Positions 17,521 through 27,355 of a stretch of DNA of 64,000 nucleotides are shown here, in pieces. The stretch covers positions 88,692 through 152,691 of the forward strand of contig NZ_BAABGM010000002.1 of the NCBI RefSeq assembly GCF_039541575.1. The letters are read 5' to 3'. The notes beneath the pieces were generated by a model. The model did no database searches. It saw nothing but the letters and a program-made list of their open reading frames with translations, and was not told the origin of the DNA. Source of the stretch: Fodinibacter luteus (GTDB lineage: Bacteria > Actinomycetota > Actinomycetes > Actinomycetales > Dermatophilaceae). The stretch's first letter is position 1. Each line of letters opens with the position of its first letter. Made by a program: the position numbers and the translations under genes.

Positions 17521-18621
17521 TCAGCCGTGGGCGCCGAGGGCGGCGTACCCCGGCTTGACGACGTGCTCGATGATCGTCAGGCGCTCGTCGAAGGGCAGGA
17601 ACGCCGACTTCATCGCGTTGATCGTCGCCCAGCGCAGGTCGTCGATGGTCCAGCCGGCCTCGTCGACGAGCAGCTGCATCTCGCGGCTCATCGAGGTGCC
17701 GCTCATGAGCCGGTTGTCCGTGTTGACCGTGACCCGGAACCGCAGCCGCTTGAGCATCGTGATCGGGTGCTCGGCGACCGAGCGCGCCGCCCCCGTCTGG
17801 ATGTTCGAGCTCGGGCACATCTCGAGGGGGATCCGCATGTCGCGCACGTAGGCGGCGAGGCGGCCCAGGGCGGGGATGCCGTCGTCGCCGGTCGCGATGT
17901 CGTCGACGATCCGCACGCCGTGCCCGAGGCGGTCGGCGCCGCACCACTGGATCGCCTCCCAGATGCTCGGCAGGCCGAACCCCTCGCCGGCGTGGATCGT
18001 GAAGTGCGCGTTCTCGCGGCGCAGGTACTCGAACGCGTCGAGGTGCCGGGTGGGCGGGAACCCCGCCTCGGCGCCGGCGATGTCGAAGCCGCCCACGCCC
18101 TCGTCGCGGTAGCGCACCGCGAGCTCGGCGATCTCCCGGCTGCGGGCGGCGTGGCGCATCGCGGTGAGCAGGGTGCGCATCCGGATCGGCGTGCCGGCGG
18201 CGGCCGCCTCCTGCTCCCCCTCGCGGAACCCGGTGAGCACGGCGTCGACGACCTCCTCGAGGGTGAGCCCGCCGGCGAGGTGCTGTTCGGGTGCGAAGCG
18301 CGACTCGGCGTAGACGACCCCGTCGGCGGCGAGGTCGAGGGCGCACTCGCGGGCGACGCGGGCCAGCTGCTCGCGCGTCTGCATGACCGCCACCGTGTGC
18401 GAGAACGTCTCGAGGTAGCGCTCGAGCGAGCCCGAGTCGGCCGAGTCACGAAACCACTGACCCAGCGCGACGGCATCCGTCGTCGGCAGCCCGGTGTACC
18501 CGGCCGCCTCGGCCAGCTCGACGATCGTCGAGGGTCGCAGGCCCCCGTCGAGGTGGTCGTGGAGCAGGGCCTTGGGGGCCCGGGCGACGATCGTCGGGGC
18601 CACGGCCGCGGTGCCGGCCAT
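17521..18621 (-). CDS. add: Adenosine deaminase
   Basis: 366 residues; hydrolyses (deoxy)adenosine to (deoxy)inosine. Zinc ligands are in LLHDHLDGG (H21, H23) and later IHAGEGFG; catalytic Glu is in the same HAGEG block, and SSNIQT and VNTDNRLMSGT carry the last metal/catalytic Asp. The ATG at 18621 overlaps the deoA stop by 1 nt (TGATG), making it the last gene of the M20-cdd-deoA-add operon. Inosine produced here is the substrate of the phosphorylase at 2293. A dispersed hairpin follows the stop. Confidence 0.94.
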   Translation of the reverse strand: MAGTAAVAPTIVARAPKALLHDHLDGGLRPSTIVELAEAAGYTGLPTTDAVALGQWFRDSADSGSLERYLETFSHTVAVMQTREQLARVARECALDLAADGVVYAESRFAPEQHLAGGLTLEEVVDAVLTGFREGEQEAAAAGTPIRMRTLLTAMRHAARSREIAELAVRYRDEGVGGFDIAGAEAGFPPTRHLDAFEYLRRENAHFTIHAGEGFGLPSIWEAIQWCGADRLGHGVRIVDDIATGDDGIPALGRLAAYVRDMRIPLEMCPSSNIQTGAARSVAEHPITMLKRLRFRVTVNTDNRLMSGTSMSREMQLLVDEAGWTIDDLRWATINAMKSAFLPFDERLTIIEHVVKPGYAALGAHG

Positions 18622-19910
18622 CAGGCGATCCGGTCGATGACGATGGGCGTGCGGGCGACCGTGGTGCCCTGGGGGGCGACCGTGATGCCGCCCTCGAGCG
18701 CCGCGTGGGCCCGCTCGAAGCGGTCGGGTGTGTCGGTGTGCAGGGTGAGCAGCACGTCGCCCTCGCGCACGGCGTCGCCCGGCTTGGCGTGGATCTCGAT
18801 GCCGGCGCCGGCCTGCACCGGGTCCTCCTTGCGGGCGCGCCCCGCACCGAGCCGCCACGCGGCGACGCCGACGGCATACGCGTCGAGGCCCGACAGCACA
18901 CCGGATGCCGTCGCGCGCACCTCCTGGGTCTCCCGGGCCGTCGGCAGCGGGGCGTCGGGGTCCCCGCCCTGGGCCGCGATCATCCGGCGCCACGCGTCCA
19001 TGGCCCGCCCGTCGGCGAGCGCCGCGGCGACGTCCTGACCACCCCGCCCCGCGGCCGAGAGCATCTCCTCGGCGAGGCGGACCGTGAGCTCGACGACGTC
19101 GGGCGGGCCGCCGCCGGCGAGCACCTCGACCGACTCCCGCACCTCGAGGGCGTTTCCGGCGGTCAGGCCCAGAGGGGTGGACATGTCGGTGAGCAGCGCG
19201 ACGGTGTTGACGCCGGCATCCGTGCCGAGGTCGACCATCGTGCGGGCCAGCTCAGTGGCGTCCTCGCGGGTCTTCATGAACGCGCCGCTACCGACCTTGA
19301 CGTCGAGCACGAGCGCGCCGGTGCCCTCGGCGATCTTCTTGCTCATGATCGAGCTCGCGATGAGCGGGATCGCCTCGACGGTGCCGGTGACGTCGCGCAG
19401 GGCGTAGAGCTTCTTGTCGGCAGGAGCCAGGCCCGAGCCGGCGGCGCAGATGACCGCGCCGACGTCCTCGAGCTGGCGCATCATCGCCTCGTTCGTGAGC
19501 GACGCCTGCCAGCCGGCCACCGACTCGAGCTTGTCGAGGGTGCCGCCGGTGTGGCCGAGCCCGCGACCGGACAGCTGCGGCACGGCGACATCGAAGACCG
19601 CGACGAGGGGCGCGAGCGGCAGGGTGATCTTGTCCCCCACCCCGCCGGTGGAGTGCTTGTCGGCGGTCGGGCGGGACAGCGACGAGAAGTCCATCCGCTC
19701 CCCGCTCGCGATCATCGCCGCGGTCCACGTCGCGATCTCGCGGCGGGTCATCCCGTTGAGCAGCACCGCCATCGCGAGCGCGCTCATCTGCTCGTCGGCG
19801 ACGACCCCGCGCGTGTAGGCGTCGATGACCCAGCGGATCTGGTCGTCGGAGAGCTCGTGGCGGTCCCGCTTGGTCGTGATGACGTCGACGGCATCGAAGG
19901 ATTCACTCAT
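18621..19910 (-). CDS. deoA: Thymidine phosphorylase
   Basis: 429 residues; splits thymidine or deoxyuridine with phosphate to base and deoxyribose-1-phosphate. The family signature SGRGLGHTGGTLDKLESV is complete, with the phosphate-binding ADKHSTGGVGDK and active-site DVKVGSGAFMK. The C-terminal pyrimidine-phosphorylase domain (biotinyl-like, near residue 355) is present. ATG 19910 is preferred over an in-frame start 8 codons upstream. It lies 65 nt after cdd and overlaps add. Deoxyribose-1-phosphate from this enzyme feeds the mutase and DeoC encoded at 3143-6417. Confidence 0.95.
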   Translation of the reverse strand: MSESFDAVDVITTKRDRHELSDDQIRWVIDAYTRGVVADEQMSALAMAVLLNGMTRREIATWTAAMIASGERMDFSSLSRPTADKHSTGGVGDKITLPLAPLVAVFDVAVPQLSGRGLGHTGGTLDKLESVAGWQASLTNEAMMRQLEDVGAVICAAGSGLAPADKKLYALRDVTGTVEAIPLIASSIMSKKIAEGTGALVLDVKVGSGAFMKTREDATELARTMVDLGTDAGVNTVALLTDMSTPLGLTAGNALEVRESVEVLAGGGPPDVVELTVRLAEEMLSAAGRGGQDVAAALADGRAMDAWRRMIAAQGGDPDAPLPTARETQEVRATASGVLSGLDAYAVGVAAWRLGAGRARKEDPVQAGAGIEIHAKPGDAVREGDVLLTLHTDTPDRFERAHAALEGGITVAPQGTTVARTPIVIDRIA

Positions 19911-19975
19911 CGGCCCATCATGGCAGTGGACCACGGGTCGCCGTCACCGCCCGGCCGGATGCCGGGGGCGCGGCG

Positions 19976-20437
19976 TCAGGGACGCTCGCGCAGGTTGTCG
20001 GGCCCGAACGCCTGGGGCAGGACCTCGCGCATCGGCATCACGCCCTCGGGGGTCATGAGGAGGGTGTCGGGGGTGCCGTTCTCCCAGAGCAGCTGGCGGC
20101 ACCGGCCGCACGGCATGAGGGCGTCGCCCGCACCGTCGACGCAGTAGACGGCGACGAGCAGGCCGCCGCCGGTGGCGTGCAGCTGCGAGACCATGCCGCA
20201 CTCGGCGCACAGCGTGACGCCGTACCCGGCGTTCTCGACGTTGCAGCCGGACACGACGCGCCCGTCGTCGACGACGCCGGCGACACCGACCCGGTACCGG
20301 CTGTAGGGCGCGTACGCGAGCGTCGTCATCCGCACGGCCTCGGCGTGCAGGGCGTCCCAGTCGACGTCCGGGGTGGTGCCGGCGCCGCCACCGCCGCCAC
20401 CGCCGCCGGGCGGGCTCGGGCGGGACTGCTCGCTCAT
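19976..20437 (-). CDS. cdd: Cytidine deaminase
   Basis: 153 residues; deaminates (deoxy)cytidine to (deoxy)uridine. Zinc and catalytic motifs are CNVENAGYG, CAECG (Cys and Glu) and PCGRCRQLL, as in homotetrameric Cdd. Oddity: an N-terminal extension with eight consecutive glycines (residues 11-18) encoded by a GCC/GCCGCC-type run on the plus strand. Its ATG overlaps the stop of the upstream amidohydrolase (ATGA). Confidence 0.94.
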   Translation of the reverse strand: MSEQSRPSPPGGGGGGGGAGTTPDVDWDALHAEAVRMTTLAYAPYSRYRVGVAGVVDDGRVVSGCNVENAGYGVTLCAECGMVSQLHATGGGLLVAVYCVDGAGDALMPCGRCRQLLWENGTPDTLLMTPEGVMPMREVLPQAFGPDNLRERP

Positions 20438-21657
20438 GTCGCCTCCAGGGTGTCGGCGCTGAGCCGGGTCGCCTCGGTGTGCCGGATGACGGCGACCGAC
20501 GCGAGGAGCCGGGCGCCGAGGGTGATCGAGTCCTCGTCGACGACGAGGTCACCCTGGTGCAGGTCGAAGGTGGGGCCGCCGTGCGTGCGGGTGCCGAGGC
20601 GGGCCATCGCGCCGGTGGTCTGCGCGAGGTACCACGAGAAGTCCTCGCCGCCGAGCGACTGGGTCGTCGGCACGGGGTGCATCCCGCTCGCGAGGGAGGC
20701 GAGCCGGAACGCCTCGATTCCCTCGGCGGTGTTGACGACGGGCGGCACGCCCTTGACCCGCTCGACCTTGGCCTGGACACCGTAGGGCGCGACGACGCCG
20801 TGCACGATCTCCTCGAGGAGCGGGCCGACGGTCAGCCAGGCCTGCGCGTCGAGCATCCGCAGGGTGCCCACGCACTCGCCCGTCGAGGGGATGACGTTGG
20901 CGGCCCGCCCGGCGTTGATCGTGCCCCAGACGAGGGCCGCGCCGGCGCGCGGGTCCAGCCGGCGCGAGAGCGCCGCGGGCACGTCGGTGACGACCTTGGC
21001 GAGCGCGAAGGTGAGGTCCTCGGTGAGCTGGGGGCGGGAGGTGTGGCCGCCGCGGCCGTGCAGGGAGACGGCCACCTGGTCGCAGGCCGCCGTGAGCGGC
21101 CCCTCGCGCAGGCCGACCTGCCCGACGTCGAGGCTGGGGTCGCAGTGCACCGCGAAGACCGAGTCGACGCCGTCGAGGGCGCCGGCGAGGATCGCGTCGT
21201 GGGCGCCCCCGGGCATGATCTCCTCGGCGGCCTGGAAGATGCCGCGCACGGCGACCCCCCGCTCGATGAGCGCGGGCTCGCACGACCGGAGCGCGAGGAG
21301 CGCGCCGACGAGTGCGGCGACGTGCACGTCGTGGCCGCAGGCGTGGCACACGCCCGCGGTGCGCGAGGCGTGGTCGAGGCCGGTGCGCTCGCGCACCGGC
21401 AGGGCGTCCATGTCGGCGCGCAGCGCGACCCGGTACGCGGCATCCGGCGGGCCGACGTCGGCGAGCAGACCGGTGCCGGGCAGGAGTCGCACGCCCACGC
21501 CCGCGGCATCGAGGCGGCGGGCCACGGCGTCGGTCGTGCGCGTCTCCTCGCGCGACAGCTCGGGGTGGGCATGGAGGTCCCGCCGGATGTCGATGAGCTC
21601 GGGTGCGAGCGAGGAGATGCGTTCGCCGAGGGCGGCGAGGAGGGCATCGTCGTTCAT
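20434..21657 (-). CDS. M20D-family amidohydrolase (N-acyl amino acid hydrolase-like)
   Basis: 407 residues. Metal-binding features of M20D peptidases are visible: the DIRRDLHAHPELSREE start, the RADMDALPVRE block, CHACGHDVH (Cys and His ligands), AAEEIMPGGA and GGEDFSWYL. The family hydrolyses N-acyl or IAA-amino acid conjugates; the natural substrate is unknown. It is the first gene of the cdd-deoA-add operon, with a 4-nt overlap to cdd, suggesting a carbamoyl- or acyl-amide substrate in nucleoside catabolism, though that is speculative. The minus-strand -10 TAGACT (21673-21668) lies 10 nt from the ATG. Confidence 0.85.
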   Translation of the reverse strand: MNDDALLAALGERISSLAPELIDIRRDLHAHPELSREETRTTDAVARRLDAAGVGVRLLPGTGLLADVGPPDAAYRVALRADMDALPVRERTGLDHASRTAGVCHACGHDVHVAALVGALLALRSCEPALIERGVAVRGIFQAAEEIMPGGAHDAILAGALDGVDSVFAVHCDPSLDVGQVGLREGPLTAACDQVAVSLHGRGGHTSRPQLTEDLTFALAKVVTDVPAALSRRLDPRAGAALVWGTINAGRAANVIPSTGECVGTLRMLDAQAWLTVGPLLEEIVHGVVAPYGVQAKVERVKGVPPVVNTAEGIEAFRLASLASGMHPVPTTQSLGGEDFSWYLAQTTGAMARLGTRTHGGPTFDLHQGDLVVDEDSITLGARLLASVAVIRHTEATRLSADTLEAT

Positions 21658-21667
21658 GGGAAGACCG

Positions 21668-21673
21668 AGTCTA
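21668..21673 (-). promoter_or_regulatory. Promoter of the M20-cdd-deoA-add operon
   Basis: Minus-strand TAGACT at 21673-21668, 10 nt before ATG 21657, leaving an almost absent leader. Confidence 0.45.
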
Positions 21674-21677
21674 CTGG

Positions 21678-22322
21678 TCAGCGGGCCGGCGCCGGCCCCG
21701 CTTCCCCGAGCGCGGAACGGGTCGGCCCGCCGGGTCGGGCCCGGGCCGCCTTGTGCTCCTCCCAACGGCGGGCGATGCCGTCCATCTCGCGCTGGATGAA
21801 CTCGAGGAACTCCACCGACAGCTGCATCCGCTCGCCCGCGCGGGTGTGCTCGCCCACCTCCCGGCGCGCGACGACGAGCGCCGCGAGGATGGGGGCGTAG
21901 ATCTGCTCCTTCTGCATGAGCACGTCGTGCCACGCGTCGTCCCTGACGACGAAGACGTCGCGGCGTGACCCCCGCTCGCGCAGCCGGCGGACCATCCGCA
22001 CCTGGGCGAGGTAGCGCACCGCGCCCGAGATGCCGGCCGGGCTCACCCCGAGCAGGGCCGCCAGCTCGGATGCCGTGAGCCGACCGTCCTCGGTCGCGAG
22101 GAGCGCGGCGAACACGCGGGCGGGCAGCCGGGCGATGCCGGCCTCGGCGAGGGCGCCCCCGAGGTGCTCGACGGCGTCGACGAACGCCGGGTCGGGTCCG
22201 CCCCCGACCGGGGAGAGGGGTGCCTCGCCCCCGACCGGGGAGAGGGGTGCCTCGCCCCCGACCGGGGAGAGGGGTGCCTCGGCGCCACGGCGGGCGGGCG
22301 ACGCGTGCGGCGCGGACGGCAT
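21678..22322 (-). CDS. GbsR/MarR-type transcriptional regulator
   Basis: 214 residues. A winged-helix region spans about residues 60-130 (LPARVFAALLATEDGRLTASEL, GVSPAGISGAVRYLAQVRMV, then a basic wing RRLRERGSRRD). A helical dimerisation tail follows. The layout fits GbsR-like regulators of drug or osmolyte exporters. It is divergent from an ABC exporter, the expected target. Oddity: the N-terminus has three tandem EAPLSPVGG units coded by a 27-bp repeat. ATG 22322 is 6 nt from minus-strand TAAACT, a leaderless start. Confidence 0.82.
   Translation of the reverse strand: MPSAPHASPARRGAEAPLSPVGGEAPLSPVGGEAPLSPVGGGPDPAFVDAVEHLGGALAEAGIARLPARVFAALLATEDGRLTASELAALLGVSPAGISGAVRYLAQVRMVRRLRERGSRRDVFVVRDDAWHDVLMQKEQIYAPILAALVVARREVGEHTRAGERMQLSVEFLEFIQREMDGIARRWEEHKAARARPGGPTRSALGEAGPAPAR
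22198..22282. repeat. Three-copy 27-bp coding repeat (EAPLSPVGG)
   Basis: Three near-identical 27-bp units in the regulator's N-terminal coding region. They have no counterpart in the family fold and are probably a disordered tail. Confidence 0.85.
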
Positions 22323-22328
22323 ACGCCG

Positions 22329-22368
22329 AGTTTACCCGATTCACAAACTTCTGAAGCAGGCGTAGCGT
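22329..22368. promoter_or_regulatory. Divergent promoters with candidate GbsR/MarR operator
   Basis: The minus-strand -10 TAAACT (22334-22329) serves the regulator; plus-strand TAGCGT (22363-22368) serves the ABC exporter. Between them, TTCACAAACTTCTGAA (22340-22355) is an imperfect palindrome (TTCAnAAnnTTnTGAA). Confidence 0.55.
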
Positions 22369-22375
22369 GAACGCC

Positions 22376-23268
<893 letters not shown>

Positions 23269-23272
<4 letters not shown>

Positions 23273-24933
23273 CCGCCGCCGCTCCGACCGCGCCCACCAC
23301 CCCGACCGTCCCCCCCGCCACGTCGACCGCGCTGGCGACCCGGCTGGCCGGCGTGACCCAGCTCTTCCGGCTCGCCTGGCGCCGCGACCGGATCCTCGTC
23401 CCCGCGAGCGTGGTCGGGCTCGTCGCCCTGTCGGTCGGGTCCGCCCGGGCGACGCTCGCGCTCTACCCCGACGACGAGTCGGCCGCCGCCGGCCTGGCCG
23501 GCATCTTCACCAACCCCTCGGTCGTCGCGATGTACGGTCCGCTCGCGTCGCCGACGGCGGACGCCCTCGCCGTCTTCAAGACGGTCATGATGGGCGCCTT
23601 CCTCACGGCGGTGCTCGGCCTCGTCGTCGTGCGGCGGCACACCCGCACCGAGGAGGACGAGGGCCGGCTCGAGCTCCTCGGCTCGGGCGTCGTCGGCCGG
23701 TGGTCCCCGCTGGCGGCCGCCGTCGGGCTCGCCTGCCTCGCGGTCGTCGCGGCGAGCGTGCTGTCGGGCGCCGGTCTCGCGGCCCTCGGGATGGATGCCG
23801 CGGGCAGCGCGGCGTTCGCGGTGGCCTGGCTCGCCGCCGGGCTGGCGACCGTCGGGGTCACGGCCGTCGCCGTGCAGCTCGCGTCGACGACCCGCGGCGC
23901 CGCGGGGCTCGGCTTCGGGTTCCTCGCCGCGGTGTACGCCCTGCGCGCCCTCGCAGACTCGGCCGACGAGGGCACCCTCGGGCACGCGCTCGGCTGGCTC
24001 TCCCCGCTCGGCTGGGCGGGCCGGGTCGAGGCCTACGGCGCGAACCGGCAGTGGGTGCTGCTCCTCGGGGTCGGCACCCTCGTGCTCGGGGTCGCCGTGG
24101 GGCTGGCCGTGCTCGAGCGGCGCGACCTCGGCGCGGGGATCATCCCGGCACGCAGCGGCCCGTCACGGGCGGGGCGCACCCTGTCGTCGCCGCTCGGCCT
24201 CGTCACCCGCCTGGCGCGAGGCACGATCATCGGCTGGACGGTCGGCATCACCCTCGGGGGGGTCGTCATCGGATCCCTCCTCGGCGCCATCGCCGGCCTC
24301 GCGGACGACGCGGCCATCCAGGACTTCCTTCGCCTGCTCGGCGGCGACGTCCCGAGGGTCGAGGACCTCTTCGTCGCCACCGAGCTGCGCTTCGTCGCGG
24401 TCGGCGTCGCCGCGGTCGGCATCGCGCTCGTGCTGCGCCTCGTGGGGTCCGAGCGATCCGGGCTCGGCGAGGTCGTCCTCACCACCCCCGCGAGCCGCAC
24501 CAGCTGGTACGCCGCGCACGTCGTCGTGCCCCTCGCCCTCTCCGCCGCGCTCCTCGCGCTCTTCGGCCTCGTCATCGGCCTCGTCGGGCCGCTCGCCACG
24601 CCGCTGGCGCCCACCGTCGGCGCCTCGGTCGCGGCGGCGCTGTCGACGCTGCCGGCGGTGTGGGTCGTCGTCGGCGTCGCGGCCGCGCTCGCCGGGGCGG
24701 CCCCGCGCTTCGCGCCGGTCGCATGGGCCGTGCTCCTCGTGTCGTTCGTCGTCGGCGAGCTGGGGGACACGATGAACCTGCCCGGCTGGCTCGTCGACGC
24801 GTCCCCGTTCGCCCACCTGTCGCAGCTGCCCGGGGGGTCCTTCGAGGCGACCGGAGCCGTCGCCCTCAGCCTGCTGGCCGCCGCCCTCATCGGGTTCGGC
24901 TGGGTGGCCTACCAGCGTCGCGACGTGGTCTGA
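23269..24933 (+). CDS. ABC exporter permease (polyketide/antibiotic-export type)
   Basis: 554 residues with about twelve hydrophobic segments arranged in two similar halves, beginning near residues 40-60 and 320-340. RRHTRTEEDEGRLELLGSGVVGR is the typical cytoplasmic loop of the exporter-of-polyketide-antibiotics family (quoted in parts: EEDEGRLELL). It overlaps the ATPase by 4 nt (ATGA). Together with the divergent GbsR/MarR regulator it forms a drug or lipid efflux cassette of unknown substrate. Confidence 0.87.
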
Positions 24934-24978
24934 CCGCCTCCGTCCCGCTACCGTGGCCGGAAGGCCAAGGGAGGCATC

Positions 24979-25407
24979 ATGGCGCACCTCGTCGTGCACT
25001 TCGAGATCCACGCGTCCGAGCCGCAGGCGCTCATCGACTTCTACGGTGACCTCTTCGGGTGGACGTTCACCCGGTTCGGCGAGGCGCCGTACTGGCTCAT
25101 CGACACCGGTGAAGGGGCGGTCGGGGTCGACGCGCCCGGCCGTGGCATCAACGGCGGCCTCACCCAGCGCCAGGGCGCGGGGCCGACTCCCGGGGCTCCG
25201 GTCAACGGCTGCACCGTCGTCGTCGGCGTCGACGGCAGCGTCGACGAGCTGTTCCGCAGGGCGCTCGAGCTGGGGGCCGGGGAGGCGGTCCCCCTCGAGG
25301 ACATGGAGGGCGTCGGCCGCGGCGGCTACCTCCTCGACCCGGACGGCAACGTCTTCGGGGTGCTCTCGCCGGTGCTCTCCGACGGCACGGTGGCGATGGG
25401 AGGGTAG
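24979..25407 (+). CDS. VOC-family (glyoxalase/bleomycin-resistance fold) protein
   Basis: 142 residues, one vicinal-oxygen-chelate unit in two beta-alpha-beta-beta-beta halves. The start MAHLVVHFEIHASEPQALIDF gives the first metal-type His, and the second half ends with YLLDPDGNVFGVL (Asp/Glu positions are unusual). The family includes glyoxalase I and antibiotic-binding proteins; the substrate is unknown. A clear RBS AAGGGAGG precedes the ATG, and TACCGT (24949-24954) is a likely -10 with an 18-nt leader. Confidence 0.85.
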   Translation: MAHLVVHFEIHASEPQALIDFYGDLFGWTFTRFGEAPYWLIDTGEGAVGVDAPGRGINGGLTQRQGAGPTPGAPVNGCTVVVGVDGSVDELFRRALELGAGEAVPLEDMEGVGRGGYLLDPDGNVFGVLSPVLSDGTVAMGG

Positions 25408-25512
25408 TGCCGGGCCACCGCCGAGTAGTGCCGGGTCACCGCCGGGTACTGCCGGGTTCACCGCGGCAAGTGCCGGGTCGCCGCGCGTCGTGCCGGGTCA
25501 CCACCGGGTCCG
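25408..25512. repeat. Degenerate tandem repeats after VOC gene
   Basis: About five copies of a 20-23-bp unit with core GTGCCGGGTCACCGCC, between convergent genes. The core resembles the GCTGCCGGGTCAGCATCGCC array at 16379 but lacks the -10-like hexamer. Confidence 0.65.
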
Positions 25513-25531
25513 CCCGAGCCGCCGTAGCCGG

Positions 25532-26356
25532 TCAGTGGCCGAAGGTGTCCGAGTCGACGGCGTGGGCCTCACCGGTGTCGAGGGCGTGGAGCGCCTCGAG
25601 CTCGTCGCCGCTGAGGTCGAAGCCGAAGACGTCGAGGTTCTGCGCCTGCCGGCGCGGGTCCGCCGAGTTCGGTGCGACGACGTACCCCTGCTGGGTCTGC
25701 CACCGCAGCAGCACCTGGGCCGGCGTGACGTCGTGCGCCGCGCCCGTCGCGACGACGACCGGGTGGTCGAGCAGCCCGTTGTCCCGGCCGAGCGGGCTCC
25801 ACCCCTCGGTGACGATGCCGTGCTCGGCGTGGTACGCCCGCACGGCGTCACGGGTGAGGAAGGGGTGCAGCTCGACCTGGTTGACCTCGGGCGTCACGCC
25901 GGTGGCGGCGATGACCCGGTCGAGGTGCGCGGGCTTGAAGTTCGACACGCCGACCGCGCGGGCGAGGCCGCGCTCGCGCAGCTCGACGAGCCCTTCCCAG
26001 GCCCGGACGTACAGGTCCTGGGCGGGGTTGGGCCAGTGGAGCAGGAGCAGGTCGACGTGCTCGAGCCCGAGCCGCCGCAGGTTCCCCGCGAGGCCGTCGG
26101 CCGGGGCAGCGTGCCACTGCCGGTTGATCTTCGTCGTGACGAAGAGCTCCTCGCGCGGGAGTCCGCTGGCGCGCACCGCGCGACCCACACCGACCTCGTT
26201 CTCGTAGTTCTCCGCGGTGTCCACGTGGCGGTAGCCGGCCTCGAACGCGGTGAGGCAGGCGCGCTCGACCTCCTCGTCGCCCATCGGCCAGGTGCCCAGC
26301 GCCACCTGGGGGACGGACGTTCCCCCGAGCAGGGACAGGGTCGGTGCGGGGCTCAT
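25532..26356 (-). CDS. Aldo/keto reductase
   Basis: 274 residues, single (beta/alpha)8 AKR domain of the 2,5-diketogluconate-reductase type. The catalytic tetrad is visible: Asp and Tyr in HVDTAENYENE, Lys in FVTTKINRQW and His in LLLHWPNP. NADPH-binding segments are GVSNFKPAHL and VAPNSADPRRQAQN (an unusual form of the usual PKS motif). ATG 26356 is preferred to one 8 codons upstream because the peptide then starts just before the conserved LSLLGGTSVPQVALGTW. Monocistronic. Confidence 0.9.
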   Translation of the reverse strand: MSPAPTLSLLGGTSVPQVALGTWPMGDEEVERACLTAFEAGYRHVDTAENYENEVGVGRAVRASGLPREELFVTTKINRQWHAAPADGLAGNLRRLGLEHVDLLLLHWPNPAQDLYVRAWEGLVELRERGLARAVGVSNFKPAHLDRVIAATGVTPEVNQVELHPFLTRDAVRAYHAEHGIVTEGWSPLGRDNGLLDHPVVVATGAAHDVTPAQVLLRWQTQQGYVVAPNSADPRRQAQNLDVFGFDLSGDELEALHALDTGEAHAVDSDTFGH

Positions 26357-26397
26357 GCGACGAACCCTGCCACACGGCATCCGGCCACTGCGCTCCG

Positions 26398-26470
26398 TCC
26401 GTCCGTGCTTCCGTGCTTCCGTGCTTCCGTGCTTCCGTGCTTCCGTGCTCCCGTGCTCCCGTGCTCCAGA
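26398..26470. repeat. CTTCCGTG microsatellite in divergent intergenic region
   Basis: About five perfect copies of an 8-bp unit (CTTCCGTG), then two or three of CTCCCGTG, upstream of the azoreductase -10 at 26535. Confidence 0.85.
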
Positions 26471-26534
26471 CGGTGCTGGACCGAGCGACGGTCGTGCCGT
26501 GAGAGGCCTCTGGTCGGCAACGCCCGACCGGACC

Positions 26535-26540
26535 TACGAT
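26535..26540 (+). promoter_or_regulatory. Promoter -10 of azoreductase gene
   Basis: TACGAT, with a leader of about 68 nt and the RBS-like ACAAAGGG before ATG 26615. Confidence 0.4.
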
Positions 26541-26614
26541 CAGCAGACCAGTGGCCAGCCGCCGACCTCCCGACGTCGGCGGCGAACCTGCACCGTCCAG
26601 GACAAAGGGTCACC

Positions 26615-27340
26615 ATGAGCACTCGCCTCCTCCACATCGTCGCCACCCCCCGCGGTCTCGCGTCGAACACCGGACGCATCTCGGCGGTGCTGCTCGAGGG
26701 GCTCCACGACCGCTACGACGACCTCGACGTCAGCACCCTGGACCTGTTCAGCGCCGACCTGCCTGCGGTCGCAGGTGTCAACATCAAGACGAAGTACGCG
26801 CTCATGACCGGACAGCCCCTCGACGAGGGGGCACGGGCCTCGTGGAGCGAGATCGAACGGACCATCGAGCAGTTCCTCGCCGCGGACGTCTACCTGCTGA
26901 CCGTTCCCATGTGGAACTTCGGCATCCCCTACGCGCTGAAGTACTACATCGACGCCATCGTGCAGCCCGGGTACCTCTTCAGGTACGACGAGACCGGGCG
27001 GCCGCACGGTCTCGTGCACGGAAAGCGGATGGTCTGCGTGACGTCCCGGGGCGCGGACTACACGCAGCAGCCGCTCCTCTCGCTCGACTACCTCAACACC
27101 TACCTGGCCACGATCTTCGGGTTCGTCGGGATCACCGACATCCAGTTCTTCAGCGCGCAGCCGATGGACGTGTCACCGGACTCCCGCCGGGCAGCCTTCC
27201 GCACCGCGATCGGGGAGGTGCGGTCGTGGGTCGCGGGCGGGGCGTGGGAGGGGTCACCCCCTCCACCGGCCGAGGCACTTCCGCCCGAGGTCAAGCCGCA
27301 GGTCATCGTCGAGGAGGCGCCCGACAACGGGGTCGCCTGA
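26615..27340 (+). CDS. FMN-dependent NADH-azoreductase / flavodoxin-fold quinone reductase
   Basis: 241 residues. The AzoR-like flavodoxin fold is visible: the N-terminal FMN phosphate loop (TPRGLASNTGRIS), VPMWNFGIPYALKYYIDAI (the isoalloxazine-binding loop), and VTSRGADY. The C-terminal 25 residues are an acidic, proline-rich tail. The family reduces quinones and azo dyes with NAD(P)H. The ATG at 26615 fits a roughly 68-nt leader from TACGAT; longer in-frame extensions run through the neighbouring gene on the other strand. Confidence 0.85.
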   Translation: MSTRLLHIVATPRGLASNTGRISAVLLEGLHDRYDDLDVSTLDLFSADLPAVAGVNIKTKYALMTGQPLDEGARASWSEIERTIEQFLAADVYLLTVPMWNFGIPYALKYYIDAIVQPGYLFRYDETGRPHGLVHGKRMVCVTSRGADYTQQPLLSLDYLNTYLATIFGFVGITDIQFFSAQPMDVSPDSRRAAFRTAIGEVRSWVAGGAWEGSPPPPAEALPPEVKPQVIVEEAPDNGVA

Positions 27341-27355
27341 CCCGCTCGGGCCGGG

